From Chloroflexota bacterium (GTDB lineage: Bacteria > Chloroflexota > Dehalococcoidia > Lucifugimonadales > UBA3495), in contig JAPPGG010000006.1 in assembly GCA_028875055.1 (NCBI GenBank), positions 1 to 64,000 of the forward strand: DNA of 64,000 bases, read 5' to 3'. The notes beneath the pieces were generated by a model that saw only the letters and a program-made list of their open reading frames with translations, searched no databases and was not told the DNA's origin. A program made the translations under genes and the position numbers. This document shows, in pieces, positions 1 through 8,380 of this stretch. The number at the start of each line of letters is the position of its first letter. Position 1 is the stretch's first letter.

Positions 1-23
1 CCGACGGAAAAGTGCGCCGCTAA

Positions 24-290
24 CGCGGCGTAACTCGCCGGCGGCCTACCCTACACTCGTCCATCGTCCGCCCTGCCGAGGTGTTCCGCCCGGCCATCGT
101 CGAGTCCGCGCCCAGCATCATCATCAGCCACAACCATCCGTCAAATGACCCGACGCCCAGCCCGGAGGACGTGAAGATCACCCGGGAGCTGGTGGAGGGC
201 GGCAGGCTGCTGGGCATTGACCTGATGGACCACATCGTCATCGCCGGCGACCGGTACGTCAGCCTCAAGGAAAAGAAGCTGATGGACTAG
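24..290 (+). pseudogene. radC: RadC-family JAB/MPN domain, C-terminal remnant
   Basis: RadC-like proteins carry a JAMM (JAB/MPN) metal-binding fold and are common on plasmids and integrative elements; their biochemical role is unsettled. The motif HNHPSNDPTPSPED fits H-x-H-x(7)-S-x2-D, so the metal site looks intact. The family ending (DP-x-PSPED, LLGIDLMDHIVIAGD, YVSLKEK) is clear. Family-like sequence (LHSSIVRPAEVFRPAI) reads back to base 24, but an in-frame TAA at 21-23 cuts it off from the N-terminal helix-hairpin-helix half, so this is a truncated or frameshifted remnant. A GTG at 81 could still start a 69-aa polypeptide. It lies at the head of the plasmid-like module, and its last bases recur in the tandem duplication that follows. 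Confidence 0.7.
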
Positions 291-388
291 CCCGGGGCCA
301 CCGAGACCGGCGCTTTGCCGCCGGTCCCCGACGCGGGAAGGCCAACCCCCACGCCTCTCCCAGCACCTTCATCTACAGGAGGCAACCC

Positions 389-652
389 ATGATTCCCAAC
401 GAACCCGCCGTGAACGGCGAGGATCCCGCGTCCAGTGCGGAGCAGGCGCTGTTCACCATCAGCGCGGGCGGCTACTCGGCCACCGCCGACGCCTTCGCCC
501 GCGACCCCGACACCGGCGGCCTCTGGTTCCTGTCCATGGTGGGGCCTCAGACCGCCCTCAAGGCCATCTGGGCCTCCCTACTGAAGCAACCTCCGGACGC
601 CGCCTACATCATCAGGGGCATCGAGGGGATGGCCCTGTCCGAAGGAAGCTGA
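389..652 (+). pseudogene. Truncated duplicate of the next gene (87 aa)
   Basis: This 87-aa frame is a near copy of the first part of the 209-aa gene at 767: both contain AGGYSATADAFARDP, then GLWFLSMVGPQTALKAIWAS and LLKQPPD. After GIEGMALS the frame runs into EGS and a stop. The sequence around that stop (gaaggaagctgatgga) matches the 3' end of the radC remnant (aaaagaagctgatgga at 271-286). This indicates unequal recombination that joined the middle of the gene to the end of radC. An RBS (caggagg) precedes the ATG, so it may still be translated. No function is known for the family. Confidence 0.6.
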
Positions 653-766
653 TGGACGCCTAGCCCGCTTCCCATTGCCGGAGCGCCGAGACCGGCGACA
701 CGCCGCCGGTCCTCACGGGGCATCCACCCCGCTTCCCACTCTTATCCCCACGAAAGGAGACCATCC

Positions 767-1396
767 ATGCTGGCAACCCAAGCCACCATCAACCCCGACG
801 ACCTCTTTACGGTAACGGCGGGCGGCTACTCGGCCACCGCTGACGCCTTCGCCCGGGATCCGGACACCGAGGGCCTCTGGTTCCTCTCCATGGTGGGACC
901 CCAGACGGCGCTGAAGGCGATCTGGGCCTCCCTGCTCAAGCAGCCCCCGGACCCCGCCTTCCTCATCCAGGGCACCGAGGGCATGGCCCTCACCGGCGGC
1001 TACCGCCGCTGCGTAGTCCCGCCGCCCACCATCGGCACCTGGACCACCCGCATCGCCCGCCTGCCCTCCTCCGGCGGATGGCACGCCCTGGTCTACACCA
1101 GGATGGCGGAGTTCGCCTTCGAGCGGGACTCCTTCCTGCTGCTGGCGCCCAGCGAGGAGGAGGCTCCGGCCCTCTACCACCGCTTCCTGGACAAGCGCAG
1201 CCCCCTGCCCCTGCACCACTCCTGGGCCAACTGGCTCTGGCGCAAGGGGCTGCGGGACGAAAGCATCAAGCCCCTCCAGTCGATGGGCGTCGTTGCCTAC
1301 TGGTGCGCCCCCGACGCCGAGAAGCTGCGGGACGACCTCTCCGACGCGGTGGCGATGGGCCTGCTCACGCTGCCCGAAGGCGCGGCCTGCGGATAG
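767..1396 (+). CDS. Conserved hypothetical protein of plasmid-like module (209 aa)
   Basis: I do not recognise the family. The protein is soluble, with no signal peptide or membrane segment. It has aromatic-rich blocks (GLWFLSMVGPQTALKAIWAS near the N-terminus; HSWANWLWRKG near residue 145) and ends in an acidic/helical stretch. It starts at an ATG behind a strong RBS (gaaaggaga). It is the full-length version of the truncated copy at 389-652 and lies 50 bp upstream of a small zinc protein. The run of short genes, each with its own RBS and a spacer of 50-70 bp, is typical of this module and suggests one long transcript from radC towards the helicase. Confidence 0.7.
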   Translation: MLATQATINPDDLFTVTAGGYSATADAFARDPDTEGLWFLSMVGPQTALKAIWASLLKQPPDPAFLIQGTEGMALTGGYRRCVVPPPTIGTWTTRIARLPSSGGWHALVYTRMAEFAFERDSFLLLAPSEEEAPALYHRFLDKRSPLPLHHSWANWLWRKGLRDESIKPLQSMGVVAYWCAPDAEKLRDDLSDAVAMGLLTLPEGAACG

Positions 1397-1446
1397 CGGG
1401 CGCGTCCGGTCAACGACAACCAGAAAGGAAAAGGAGAACGACGACT

Positions 1447-1836
1447 ATGGACAGGACGCTCAACCCGGTCAAGCGGGGCAACAAGCGCCGCCGGGCGCGC
1501 AACTGGAAAGCCTGGCAGCTCTACTCCCCGGACGGCGATACCTGCCGGTTCTGCCCCCACGGGGCCGCCGACCACCTGACCTCCAGCGGGCAGCCTCATT
1601 TCTACCGGCCCGCCACCGAGGAAGACTGGAACAACCCCGGCGAGAAGCTCTACCGCCACGAACTGCCCGACGGCTCGGAGGTGTTGGTCAAGCGTGTCAC
1701 CGTCGCCAACCGCGCTGAACTGCTCACCGCCTTCTGCGTCGAGTGCGCCAAAGCCAAGGATACCAGCCAGGTGCTTTGCTACCAGCGGACGCTCGCCAAG
1801 GGCGAGGTGGTGGGCCTGAAGACCTGCGGCCAATAG
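1447..1836 (+). CDS. Small cysteine-rich (zinc-binding?) protein, 129 aa
   Basis: Unrecognised basic protein. It opens with an Arg/Lys-rich stretch (KRGNKRRRARNWKAW), followed by CRFCPHGAADH (CxxC plus His, about residues 36-46) and later CVECAKAK (about residues 100-107). Together these would form a four-ligand zinc site. ATG 1447 was chosen because aaaggagaacgacgact precedes it; the same frame is open much further upstream, where it overlaps the previous gene. A small nucleic-acid-binding protein is a reasonable inference, but there is no direct evidence for it. It sits between the 209-aa unknown and the DNA methyltransferase. Confidence 0.65.
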   Translation: MDRTLNPVKRGNKRRRARNWKAWQLYSPDGDTCRFCPHGAADHLTSSGQPHFYRPATEEDWNNPGEKLYRHELPDGSEVLVKRVTVANRAELLTAFCVECAKAKDTSQVLCYQRTLAKGEVVGLKTCGQ

Positions 1837-1884
1837 ACAAGATGCCCCAGGCACAACGACAACCGAAAGGAAAGGAGAATTACC

Positions 1885-2919
1885 ATGAGACTGGCAGCCC
1901 AGGCGAAAGGCGGCTACTACCCCACTCCGCTGCGGGTGGTGGACCTGCTTGCCGAACTGATTGACAGCCCCGCCGCCTACGGCCGGCCGGGGCAGACCCT
2001 GCGCGTCCTGGACCCCTGCTGCGGGGGCGGCGACGCGCTGGCACAACTGGCCGACGGTCTGCGCCGGACCAACACCCTGCCCGTGGAGACCTACGGCGTG
2101 GAACTGCACCGGGACCGGGCGGAGGAAGCCCGGGATCTGCTGGACCGCTCCCTGGCCTGCGACCTGTTCGCCACCTCCATCGCCAACGGCGTCTTCGGCG
2201 TGCTGCTGCTCAATCCTCCCTATGACTACGATTCCGAAGACAAGCGTACCGAACACGCCTTTTTGACCCACTGCACCCGCTACCTGGTCGACGGCGGCCT
2301 GCTGGTGTTCATAGTTCCGAAACAGCGACTGGCGGTCTCGGCCCGCTACCTGGCCTCCCACTACCGGGAACTGCGCTGCTGGGCATTCCCCCACCCGGAG
2401 CGGGAAGCCTTCGACCAGGTGGTGCTGATGGGCTGTCGCAAGGCCGAACCCAGCCCCGACGCGCGGGCCGAGGGGCAGGTGCGGGCCTGGGCCGAGGAAG
2501 AGCCGGAGGAACTGTACCACGGGGCCTACCGGGTCTATGACCCGCCGGGCGCCGCCGGTGGGGACATCCTCTTCGCCACCCGCACCGTGGACCCGCTGGC
2601 GGCGGTGGCCGAGGCCCGGAAGAACGGCCTGTGGGCCAGCCCCGACGTGACCGACACCCTCTGGCCGGTGGGAGACCAGCGGACCCGCCCGCTGATGCCG
2701 CTGCGCCGGGGCCACCTGGCCATGCTGGTGGCGGCGGGGTTCCTGGACAACCTGGCGCTGGAGGCCGAAGGGCGGCGCGTCCTGGTCAAGGGGCGCACCG
2801 GCAAGGAGAAGGTGCTGGCCGAGGAGACCGAGAACACCGAGGTGTACCGGGAGAAGCTCAAGACCACCGTGGTGGCCCTGGACCTGAACAGCGGCGACAT
2901 CTCCGACATCTCCGCCTGA
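1885..2919 (+). CDS. DNA N6-adenine methyltransferase-like protein (DUF6094-like)
   Basis: 344-aa Rossmann-fold methyltransferase. Motif I (DPCCGGGDALAQL, about residues 41-53) would bind SAM, and motif IV is NPPY at 110-113, the catalytic signature of N6-adenine and N4-cytosine DNA methyltransferases. The opening AKGGYYPTPLRVVD resembles the PTP entry of plasmid-borne DUF6094 proteins. The C-terminal half is probably for target recognition or is family-specific. No restriction endonuclease gene lies next to it, so an orphan methyltransferase, or one linked to the SNF2 helicase 340 bp downstream, is more likely than a classical R-M system. The start ATG follows aaaggaaaggagaa. Substrate is inferred, not shown. 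Confidence 0.8.
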   Translation: MRLAAQAKGGYYPTPLRVVDLLAELIDSPAAYGRPGQTLRVLDPCCGGGDALAQLADGLRRTNTLPVETYGVELHRDRAEEARDLLDRSLACDLFATSIANGVFGVLLLNPPYDYDSEDKRTEHAFLTHCTRYLVDGGLLVFIVPKQRLAVSARYLASHYRELRCWAFPHPEREAFDQVVLMGCRKAEPSPDARAEGQVRAWAEEEPEELYHGAYRVYDPPGAAGGDILFATRTVDPLAAVAEARKNGLWASPDVTDTLWPVGDQRTRPLMPLRRGHLAMLVAAGFLDNLALEAEGRRVLVKGRTGKEKVLAEETENTEVYREKLKTTVVALDLNSGDISDISA

Positions 2920-2957
2920 CCCGGCGACAACAACACTACGCATAAAGGAAGGTTGCC

Positions 2958-3152
2958 ATGCAGATGAACCTGACCCTGGACGCCTGCGCCCGGTGCGGGC
3001 AGCCCATCCTGCCCGGCCAGCCGGTGAAGCAGACTGCCTCGGTGGACTTCTCCGGCGGGAGGGTGGTCGCTTCCACGCCTCGCTCCTGGCACCTCAACGG
3101 AGGCTGCCTCGGCGACACGGGCTACGCCAACCCCGTCCGGCCAACTGAATAG
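2958..3152 (+). CDS. Small zinc-ribbon-like protein (64 aa)
   Basis: 64-aa protein with a CxxC pair (CARCGQPILPGQ, about residues 10-21) and a later His/Cys pair (WHLNGGC, about residues 44-50) that could complete a zinc site. ATG 2958 follows aaaggaaggttgcc; another ATG lies two codons later. It is followed directly by a good hairpin terminator, which makes it the last gene of the first transcription unit. Function unknown. Confidence 0.55.
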   Translation: MQMNLTLDACARCGQPILPGQPVKQTASVDFSGGRVVASTPRSWHLNGGCLGDTGYANPVRPTE

Positions 3153-3176
3153 ACGGCTGCCAAATCAGCCGCGACA

Positions 3177-3225
3177 CGAAGGCCCCGCCCTTCCCTACCG
3201 GGAAACGGCGGGGCTTTCGCTTTTC
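3177..3225 (+). terminator. Rho-independent terminator
   Basis: A GC-rich stem pairs cgaaggccccgccc (3177-3190) with ggcggggctttcg (3207-3219), with a short loop and the T-rich tail ctttt. It separates the methyltransferase/zinc-protein unit from the helicase gene. Confidence 0.75.
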
Positions 3226-3259
3226 CAACCGCGCATCCCCCACATAAAGGAGAATACCC

Positions 3260-5632
3260 ATGAACCTGGGAGAGTTCATCGACACGTTCAAGGACGCCAT
3301 TTCCCGAAGGGTGGTGGAGTCCTACCCGCCCCTGTACCGACCCTCGGAAAACGAGGTCAACCTGCCCCACCTGCTGCGGACCCCCCTGGGGGCGCAGGCC
3401 GACGCCATCCGGGGCGCGGCCCTGTCCCTGCAAGCCCACCGGGGCACCACTGTCGTCGGCGAAATGGGGACGGGCAAGTCCTTCATCGGCGCGGCGGCGG
3501 CCCACGCCGCCGGTTTCCGGCGGGCGCTCATATTGTGCCCGCCCCACCTGACCAAGAAGTGGAAGCGGGAGGTGGAGCAGACGGTACCCCTGGCCCGCAC
3601 CGCCATCGTCGGCTCCATCACCGACCTGGAGCGGCTGCGCCTCTCCGCCGGGTCCGGGCCGCTGTTCGCGGTGATGAGCCGGGAGCGGGCCAAGCTGTCC
3701 TACCGCTGGCAGCCCTCGGTGGTCCGCCGCTGGGCCACGGAAAACGGACGGCTGGTGCGGGACGAGGAGACCGGGGAGCCCTTCCAGGTTCCCTGCTGCG
3801 CCACCTGCTACGGCCAGGTCACGGACAAGGACGGCGTACCATTGACCGACGCCGAGCTGCGCCGCCGCAAGCGCAACTGCGCCCGCTGCGGCGCTCCCCT
3901 GTGGCAGGCCGACGGAACCGGCCCCCGCCGCTACCCGCTGGCCGACTACGTGAAGAACCGGATGCGGGGCTTCTTCGACCTGCTGGTCGGAGACGAAATT
4001 CACGAGTATAAGGGGCGCGGTTCGGCCCAGGGCATCGCCGCCGGGGTGCTGGCCGACGTGATCGGCAAGTCCCTCAGCCTGTCGGGAACTCTGATGGGCG
4101 GGTATTCCAGCACGCTCTTTCACCTCCTTTACAGGTTCAGCCCGGAACTGCGCGCCGAGTTCGGCCACTCCGAGGAAGGCCGCTGGATACAGCGCTACGG
4201 CTTCCTGGAGGAGACCGTGCGCTACCCCGACGACGACAGCGCCTTCGAGGACGGGCGCACCAGCCGCCGCAAGGGGTTCCGCAAGACGGTCAGTGAGCGG
4301 CCCGGTCTGGTGCCGGCGGCCCTGTTCCACATCATCGGCAATAGCGTCTTCCTCAAGCTGGCGGACGTGGCTTCCGCCCTGCCGTCCTACGAGGAACAAA
4401 TACTCCTGTCGGGGATGGACTCCGAGCCGGACTACACCGGCCACTCCCAGCGCAGCGCCTACAACCACGTCTTCGCCGAACTGCACGAGGCCCTGGTCGA
4501 GGCGCTGAAGAAAGGTTCCAAGCGGCTGCTGGCGACGTATCTCCAAACCTTGCTCGCCTACCCCGATGGCTGCACCCACGGGGAGACGGTCTTCGACCCG
4601 GCCAGCGGCAAGCTCATCGTCCAGGTCCCGCCCCTGTCCGAGGAGAAGATCTATCCCAAGGAGCAGTCCCTGCTTGATCTGGTGGCGGCGGAGCGGCTGG
4701 CGGGGCGCCGGGTGCTGGTGTACGCCACCCATACCGGCACACGGGACATCACCGGCAGGATGGACGACATCCTGACCCGCCACGGGTTCAAGGTGGCGGT
4801 GATGAAGGCCGACGCCGTGGCCCCGGACCGCCGCGAAGCCTGGGTCGCCGATAGGGTCAAGGAGGGGGTGGACGTGGTGATCTGCCATCCCCGCCTGGTG
4901 CAGACCGGGTTGGACCTCATCGACTTCCCAACCCTGGTTTGGTTTGAAACAGATTACAGCGTCTACACCATGCGCCAGGCTTCGCGCCGCTCCTGGCGCA
5001 TCGGCCAGCGGCATCCGGTGAAGGTCATCTACATGGCCTACCGGGGGACGCTCCAGGCTGACGCGCTGAAACTGGTGGCCAAGAAGCTGCAATCGTCGTT
5101 GGCGGTGGAGGGTGAGTTGCCCGAGGATGGGCTGGCCGCCTACGGCGACGACGGCGACGACCTGATGATGGCGTTGGCCAGGCAGGTGGTCAGCGGGGAC
5201 GCCCAGGAGGAAACCGAGACCCTGGAAGCGGTCTTCGCCCAGGCCCGGGACGCCGAAATCGCTGCCGAGGAGTTGCTGGTGGATGACGGCTGGCAGGCGG
5301 TGGAAGTGGAACCGGAGCCTGAGCCGGTGGTGGTGGAAGTCCACGGCAACGGCAACGGGCACAACGGGCATCACGATGCCCTGGTTCCTACGGGGGAGCT
5401 GGTCCTGGGCGGCCACTACGCCAACGGCAACGGGAACGGTCACCACGCCGAGGAACCCGCCGCAGGGCAGCAGTCGCTGTTTTCCTGGGCCGAGTTCCTG
5501 GCCGAGGAACCGGCGCGGCCCAGCGGACGCAACGGCAAGGCGATGCCCGCTGCCACCTCCCTGTTCCAGTGGGCCTTGGACAAGGAACAGGAAGAGGAGC
5601 GGGAGAAGGAGCCGGTGGGCGCGGGGCGCTAG
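3260..5632 (+). CDS. SNF2/DEAD-type helicase with internal zinc ribbon (790 aa)
   Basis: Superfamily 2 ATPase. The Walker A loop is GEMGTGKSF (about residues 68-76), the Walker B region is LLVGDEIHEYKG (about 241-252) and motif VI is QASRRSWRIGQR (about 573-584), a form typical of SNF2-like translocases. Two CxxC pairs (CCATCYGQV and CARCGAPLW, about 178-215) form a zinc ribbon inserted between motifs I and II. The last ~150 residues are an acidic tail with His/Asn/Gly repeats (HGNGNGHNGHHD) and are probably disordered. Members of this family accompany plasmid and ICE PRTRC/DUF2958 modules. It probably translocates on or remodels DNA during element maintenance; no nuclease domain is visible. 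The ATG follows ataaaggagaatacc. Confidence 0.85.
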   Translation: MNLGEFIDTFKDAISRRVVESYPPLYRPSENEVNLPHLLRTPLGAQADAIRGAALSLQAHRGTTVVGEMGTGKSFIGAAAAHAAGFRRALILCPPHLTKKWKREVEQTVPLARTAIVGSITDLERLRLSAGSGPLFAVMSRERAKLSYRWQPSVVRRWATENGRLVRDEETGEPFQVPCCATCYGQVTDKDGVPLTDAELRRRKRNCARCGAPLWQADGTGPRRYPLADYVKNRMRGFFDLLVGDEIHEYKGRGSAQGIAAGVLADVIGKSLSLSGTLMGGYSSTLFHLLYRFSPELRAEFGHSEEGRWIQRYGFLEETVRYPDDDSAFEDGRTSRRKGFRKTVSERPGLVPAALFHIIGNSVFLKLADVASALPSYEEQILLSGMDSEPDYTGHSQRSAYNHVFAELHEALVEALKKGSKRLLATYLQTLLAYPDGCTHGETVFDPASGKLIVQVPPLSEEKIYPKEQSLLDLVAAERLAGRRVLVYATHTGTRDITGRMDDILTRHGFKVAVMKADAVAPDRREAWVADRVKEGVDVVICHPRLVQTGLDLIDFPTLVWFETDYSVYTMRQASRRSWRIGQRHPVKVIYMAYRGTLQADALKLVAKKLQSSLAVEGELPEDGLAAYGDDGDDLMMALARQVVSGDAQEETETLEAVFAQARDAEIAAEELLVDDGWQAVEVEPEPEPVVVEVHGNGNGHNGHHDALVPTGELVLGGHYANGNGNGHHAEEPAAGQQSLFSWAEFLAEEPARPSGRNGKAMPAATSLFQWALDKEQEEEREKEPVGAGR

Positions 5633-5660
5633 ACCGCAACCGCCGGACCCCAACCGACGA

Positions 5661-5695
5661 AGAGGGGACGCCGCAGCCAAAGCGGTGTCCCCTCT
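5661..5695 (+). terminator. Strong hairpin between helicase and PRTRC genes
   Basis: The inverted repeat agaggggacgccg (5661-5673) pairs with cggtgtcccctct (5683-5695) with one G-T wobble and a 9-nt loop. No T-run follows, so it may be a weak terminator or an mRNA-stability element. It lies about 80 bp before the next start codon. Confidence 0.55.
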
Positions 5696-5773
5696 CGCAT
5701 GAACGGCGCTCCCGGAACGGAACGCCGCCTACGGCAACAAACCGAAACAACCACCAACGCAAGGAGAAAAATC

Positions 5774-5989
5774 ATGGCACGCATCTTTGTCTATGACGAC
5801 CGCGAGTTCCCCGACCCGGACCCCGAAATGAGCGTGGAGCAGGTGAAATCGACGCTCGCCGACTTCTACGGCGAGATCGCTAACGCCTCGGTGAAGGAGA
5901 CCACTCGCGGTGAGGACACCATCATCGAGTTCCAGCGGCGGGTGGGCACCAAGGGCGTCGACGCCTCCGCCCACAGCCAGGGGAGGTAA
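5774..5989 (+). CDS. PRTRC system protein C (small, putative beta-grasp/ubiquitin-like)
   Basis: 71-aa protein that fits PRTRC protein C: REFPDPDPEMSVEQVKSTL near the start, an aromatic centre (DFYGEIANASV) and the hallmark RRVGTKG near residues 56-62. In the relatives I recall, the protein ends at or near GTKG. Here about ten more residues follow (VDASAHSQGR), which could be trimmed by the JAMM protein encoded downstream; that is inference. The ATG has a strong RBS (caaggagaaaaatc). Neighbouring B, A and ThiF genes complete the cassette. If it is the modifier of a ubiquitin-like pathway, the ThiF protein would adenylate its C-terminus, but no terminal GG is present. Confidence 0.85.
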   Translation: MARIFVYDDREFPDPDPEMSVEQVKSTLADFYGEIANASVKETTRGEDTIIEFQRRVGTKGVDASAHSQGR

Positions 5990-5993
5990 TCAG

Positions 5994-6224
5994 ATGGACA
6001 GCCAAACCCTGGCCGGTCTGCTGGCGGCAACCCCGCCGGCGGACCTCAAGATCATCGAGCTTGCGGCAGAGCTCACGCTTCCCGACGGCGGGCTGGACCT
6101 GGACGCGGCGGCGTCCCGGCAGGCCGACGTGGAACTGGCCTGCGCCCAGGCCGAGAGTTACGCCGCCGCCACCAAGCGGCTGCTGGAGGCGATGAAATGG
6201 CAACTGCGCCCCCGCCGCTCCTGA
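5994..6224 (+). CDS. Small helical protein of the PRTRC cassette (76 aa)
   Basis: Starts at ATG 5994, four bases after the stop of the C gene, with ggggaggtaatcag as RBS. The sequence is acidic and helical in the middle (ADLKIIELAAELTLPDGGLDL, then ADVELACAQAESYAAATKRL) and ends in a basic tail (RPRRS). Its 3' end overlaps the start of the 284-aa gene by 28 bases, so the two are translationally coupled. It could occupy the place of the small PRTRC F/E proteins, but I see no diagnostic motif. Confidence 0.55.
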   Translation: MDSQTLAGLLAATPPADLKIIELAAELTLPDGGLDLDAAASRQADVELACAQAESYAAATKRLLEAMKWQLRPRRS

Positions 6225-7051
6225 GCAACCTGGCCGAAACCCTCCTGCGGCGTCCGCCGTCGCTGCGGGAGCTGGTCACCCTGATCGGATACGCCGAGGA
6301 CTACGCCTGGTTCACCGCCCTGATGCGCCGCCTGTTTCCCGAAGAGGCGGCGGCTATGCTCTCCGCTCCCAACGTGGGGGCCAGGGTGGAAAACTTCGCC
6401 CGGCTGTTCCAGGAGCGCCACTTCCCACTCTATGCCCCCTACCTGGAGTTCTGCCTGGACGACGGGGACGACCCGCCCTGGACCTGGCTCCGGCGGGGCA
6501 TCCCCTTCCAGCTGATGGGCTTCGGCTACGACGGCCTGCACGAGATGTGGGAGGGCTACCGGGAGGGCCTCTCGGCCCTGGCGCTCCTGGCCGAACCCCC
6601 CGACGCCTACTACGACGAACCCGGCGGCTTGCGGACCGCCTGGCTGGAGTGCGCCGCCCAGCACATACCGCAGGAGACGCTGGAGCGCATTCCCCGGGGC
6701 GGCATAGCCCTGGAAGCGCTCACCCAAGCCGTTGAGGAAACCGAATGCCAGGGCGCGGCCCAGGCCGCCGCCTGGCTGCGGGCCGAGACCGGCAACTTCT
6801 TTCTCGACCATTGTTTTGACGATGGCGACTACGACGGCTTCTCCGACCCGTGGGACGAGGAAGTCATCGCCGAGGGAACGGAGGAGTGGCGCAAGGCGGA
6901 CCGGCTCATGGACTCGGTGCTCAAGCTGGCCGACTGGCTGGAGGGAGACCTGCCCAGCCGCTTTGCCGAGATGCTGGACTTCATCCTGCCCCGGCTGCCC
7001 GAACCGGAACAACTGCCTGAACAGGAGGAAAACGATGACGACGACCAATGA
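6197..7051 (+). CDS. Hypothetical acidic protein of the PRTRC cassette (284 aa)
   Basis: Soluble, Trp/Tyr-rich, strongly acidic protein with a poly-acidic C-terminus (EENDDDDQ). It overlaps the upstream gene by 28 bases and the PRTRC B gene by 17 bases, so the three are one translational unit. I cannot assign a family. It stands where PRTRC cassettes often carry the variable E/F genes, but no zinc or nucleotide motif is visible. Blocks such as LECAAQHIPQETLERIP and AEGTEEWRKADRLMDSVLK suggest an all-alpha fold. The ATG start at 6197 lacks a clear RBS and probably relies on coupling. Confidence 0.65.
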   Translation: MATAPPPLLSNLAETLLRRPPSLRELVTLIGYAEDYAWFTALMRRLFPEEAAAMLSAPNVGARVENFARLFQERHFPLYAPYLEFCLDDGDDPPWTWLRRGIPFQLMGFGYDGLHEMWEGYREGLSALALLAEPPDAYYDEPGGLRTAWLECAAQHIPQETLERIPRGGIALEALTQAVEETECQGAAQAAAWLRAETGNFFLDHCFDDGDYDGFSDPWDEEVIAEGTEEWRKADRLMDSVLKLADWLEGDLPSRFAEMLDFILPRLPEPEQLPEQEENDDDDQ

Positions 7052-7745
7052 CGCGGACTACACCGGCTGGTCCCCGCCGGGACCGGCGGACCTGCCCAAG
7101 GACGAACTCCAGGCCCAACTGGAGGTCTACTCCGAGACCATCCTGCTGCGGGGCTTCGAGGGCGACCGCACCTGGGTCAGGACCGTCTCGGCGGACGAGA
7201 TCGCCAACGTGTTCACCCGGCACCTGGGCTTCGCCTCGGGGCTGCTGCCCGAAAACGCCCTCTGGTGGAGCCAGGGGGAGACCGGCCAGATGGTGGCCCT
7301 GTGGCGTCCGCCCCAGGTCTGGCCGGTGGCACTGCAACGGGAGGCCTTCCAGCCTCCCGCCCGGCTCCGGCTACCCATGCCGGGGCTGGTCTTCATCTGC
7401 TCGCCGGCCCGGGCGCCCTGGGTGTACGCCGCCCTGGAACGGCCCACGGACCCGGAGCAACGGCTCTACCGCGCCCCCGCCTTCAACGTCTTCCAGGACG
7501 GGCGGACCTGCCCCGGCAGCCACCGCTTCCCTGAGGAGGTCGGAAACATACCCGAATCCTTCTTCCAGTCCTTTTTCTCCCTTACCGGAGACACCAGGGA
7601 CCGGTCGAAGAAGCATCCCGACAACCTGCAAGCCCTATGGGAGGAACTTGATGGACAAACTGACTACCCGGTTGAGGACCTGGTTCCCCAATGCACCGTG
7701 GGCCGCGTCATGGCGGCCAGCGAAGGGAGACGGGGCTACTACTAA
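7035..7745 (+). CDS. PRTRC system protein B
   Basis: 236-aa protein starting at ATG 7035 behind aggaggaaaacg, inside the end of the previous gene. It carries the family core: PGLVFICSPARAPWVYAALE, then RLYRAPAFNVFQDGRTCPGS and ESFFQSFFSLTGD. These match PRTRC B proteins, whose role is unknown; some authors place them near E2-like folds in bacterial ubiquitin-like operons, which I cannot test. Next to it are the 284-aa unknown (17-bp overlap) and the JAMM protein A, whose ATG lies inside the B gene (95-bp overlap). This tight overlap argues that B and A act together. Confidence 0.85.
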   Translation: MTTTNDADYTGWSPPGPADLPKDELQAQLEVYSETILLRGFEGDRTWVRTVSADEIANVFTRHLGFASGLLPENALWWSQGETGQMVALWRPPQVWPVALQREAFQPPARLRLPMPGLVFICSPARAPWVYAALERPTDPEQRLYRAPAFNVFQDGRTCPGSHRFPEEVGNIPESFFQSFFSLTGDTRDRSKKHPDNLQALWEELDGQTDYPVEDLVPQCTVGRVMAASEGRRGYY

Positions 7746-8367
7746 TCCGGCGCCCGCGCCGGTGGGATATCTGGTGAACCACCCCGGCGGACTCGCCGGT
7801 TCTCAGGGGATTGGGTTTGACTACGTTCTCGGATCGGCCGGCCTCTACGTCCAGTCCGAGAGCGCCCACCTGACGGCGCGGGTGCTGGTGGCTTCCGCCG
7901 GAGTGCGGGGTCTGGCTCCCGTAACCGAAAAGCTGACGCTCACCCACGGCCCGATACCGGCCCACGTCTTCGAGCTTGGCCTGGCCTGGATGCTGGCGGC
8001 GCCGGACACCGAACGGTTCTTCGCGGTGCGCTGGGACGGGAACGCCTACCGGCTGGTGGTGCCGCCGCAGGAGGGGACGCCTTCGTCCCTGTCCTACCAT
8101 CCTCCCAGCGGCGTCATCGCCGAGTTCCATTCCCACGCCAGCCACCGCGCCTTCTTCTCGGCCACCGACGACCGGGACGAGCAGGGCTTCAGGATTTACG
8201 GCGTCGTGGGACGCCTGGACACGCCTGCCCCCGAATTGACCCTGCGCCTCGGCATCTACGGCCACTTCGCTCCCCTCCGCTGGTCCCAGGTCTTCCACGG
8301 CCCGCCCCCTGGTCTCCGGCTGCCGAACGAAGATCCGGAACCAACACCAATCTACCCATTCCTGTAA
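7651..8367 (+). CDS. PRTRC system protein A (JAMM/MPN+ metallopeptidase)
   Basis: 238-aa protein with a complete JAMM site: EFHSHASHRAFFSATDD gives H160-x-H162-x(7)-S170-x2-D173, with Glu preceding at 158. This is the zinc-binding signature of deubiquitinase-like and Ubl-processing peptidases. FFSATDDRDEQGF and the following VVGRL are typical of PRTRC A. The ATG at 7651, inside the B gene, was chosen because gggaggaacttg precedes it; the frame is open further upstream but overlaps B completely. With the ThiF-like enzyme 13 bp downstream and the C protein upstream, it probably trims or removes the small modifier. That function is inferred from JAMM-E1 operons. Confidence 0.9.
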   Translation: MDKLTTRLRTWFPNAPWAASWRPAKGDGATTNPAPAPVGYLVNHPGGLAGSQGIGFDYVLGSAGLYVQSESAHLTARVLVASAGVRGLAPVTEKLTLTHGPIPAHVFELGLAWMLAAPDTERFFAVRWDGNAYRLVVPPQEGTPSSLSYHPPSGVIAEFHSHASHRAFFSATDDRDEQGFRIYGVVGRLDTPAPELTLRLGIYGHFAPLRWSQVFHGPPPGLRLPNEDPEPTPIYPFL

Positions 8368-8380
8368 GGAGGTAACAACC

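Noticed and set aside
1297-2943. 548-codon - strand frame
   Set aside because: Antisense shadow of the methyltransferase and zinc-protein genes, with no RBS or motifs.
3122-5680. 852-codon open frame on the - strand
   Set aside because: It lies antisense to the clear SNF2 helicase; high GC leaves the complementary frame open and its product is low-complexity with no family.
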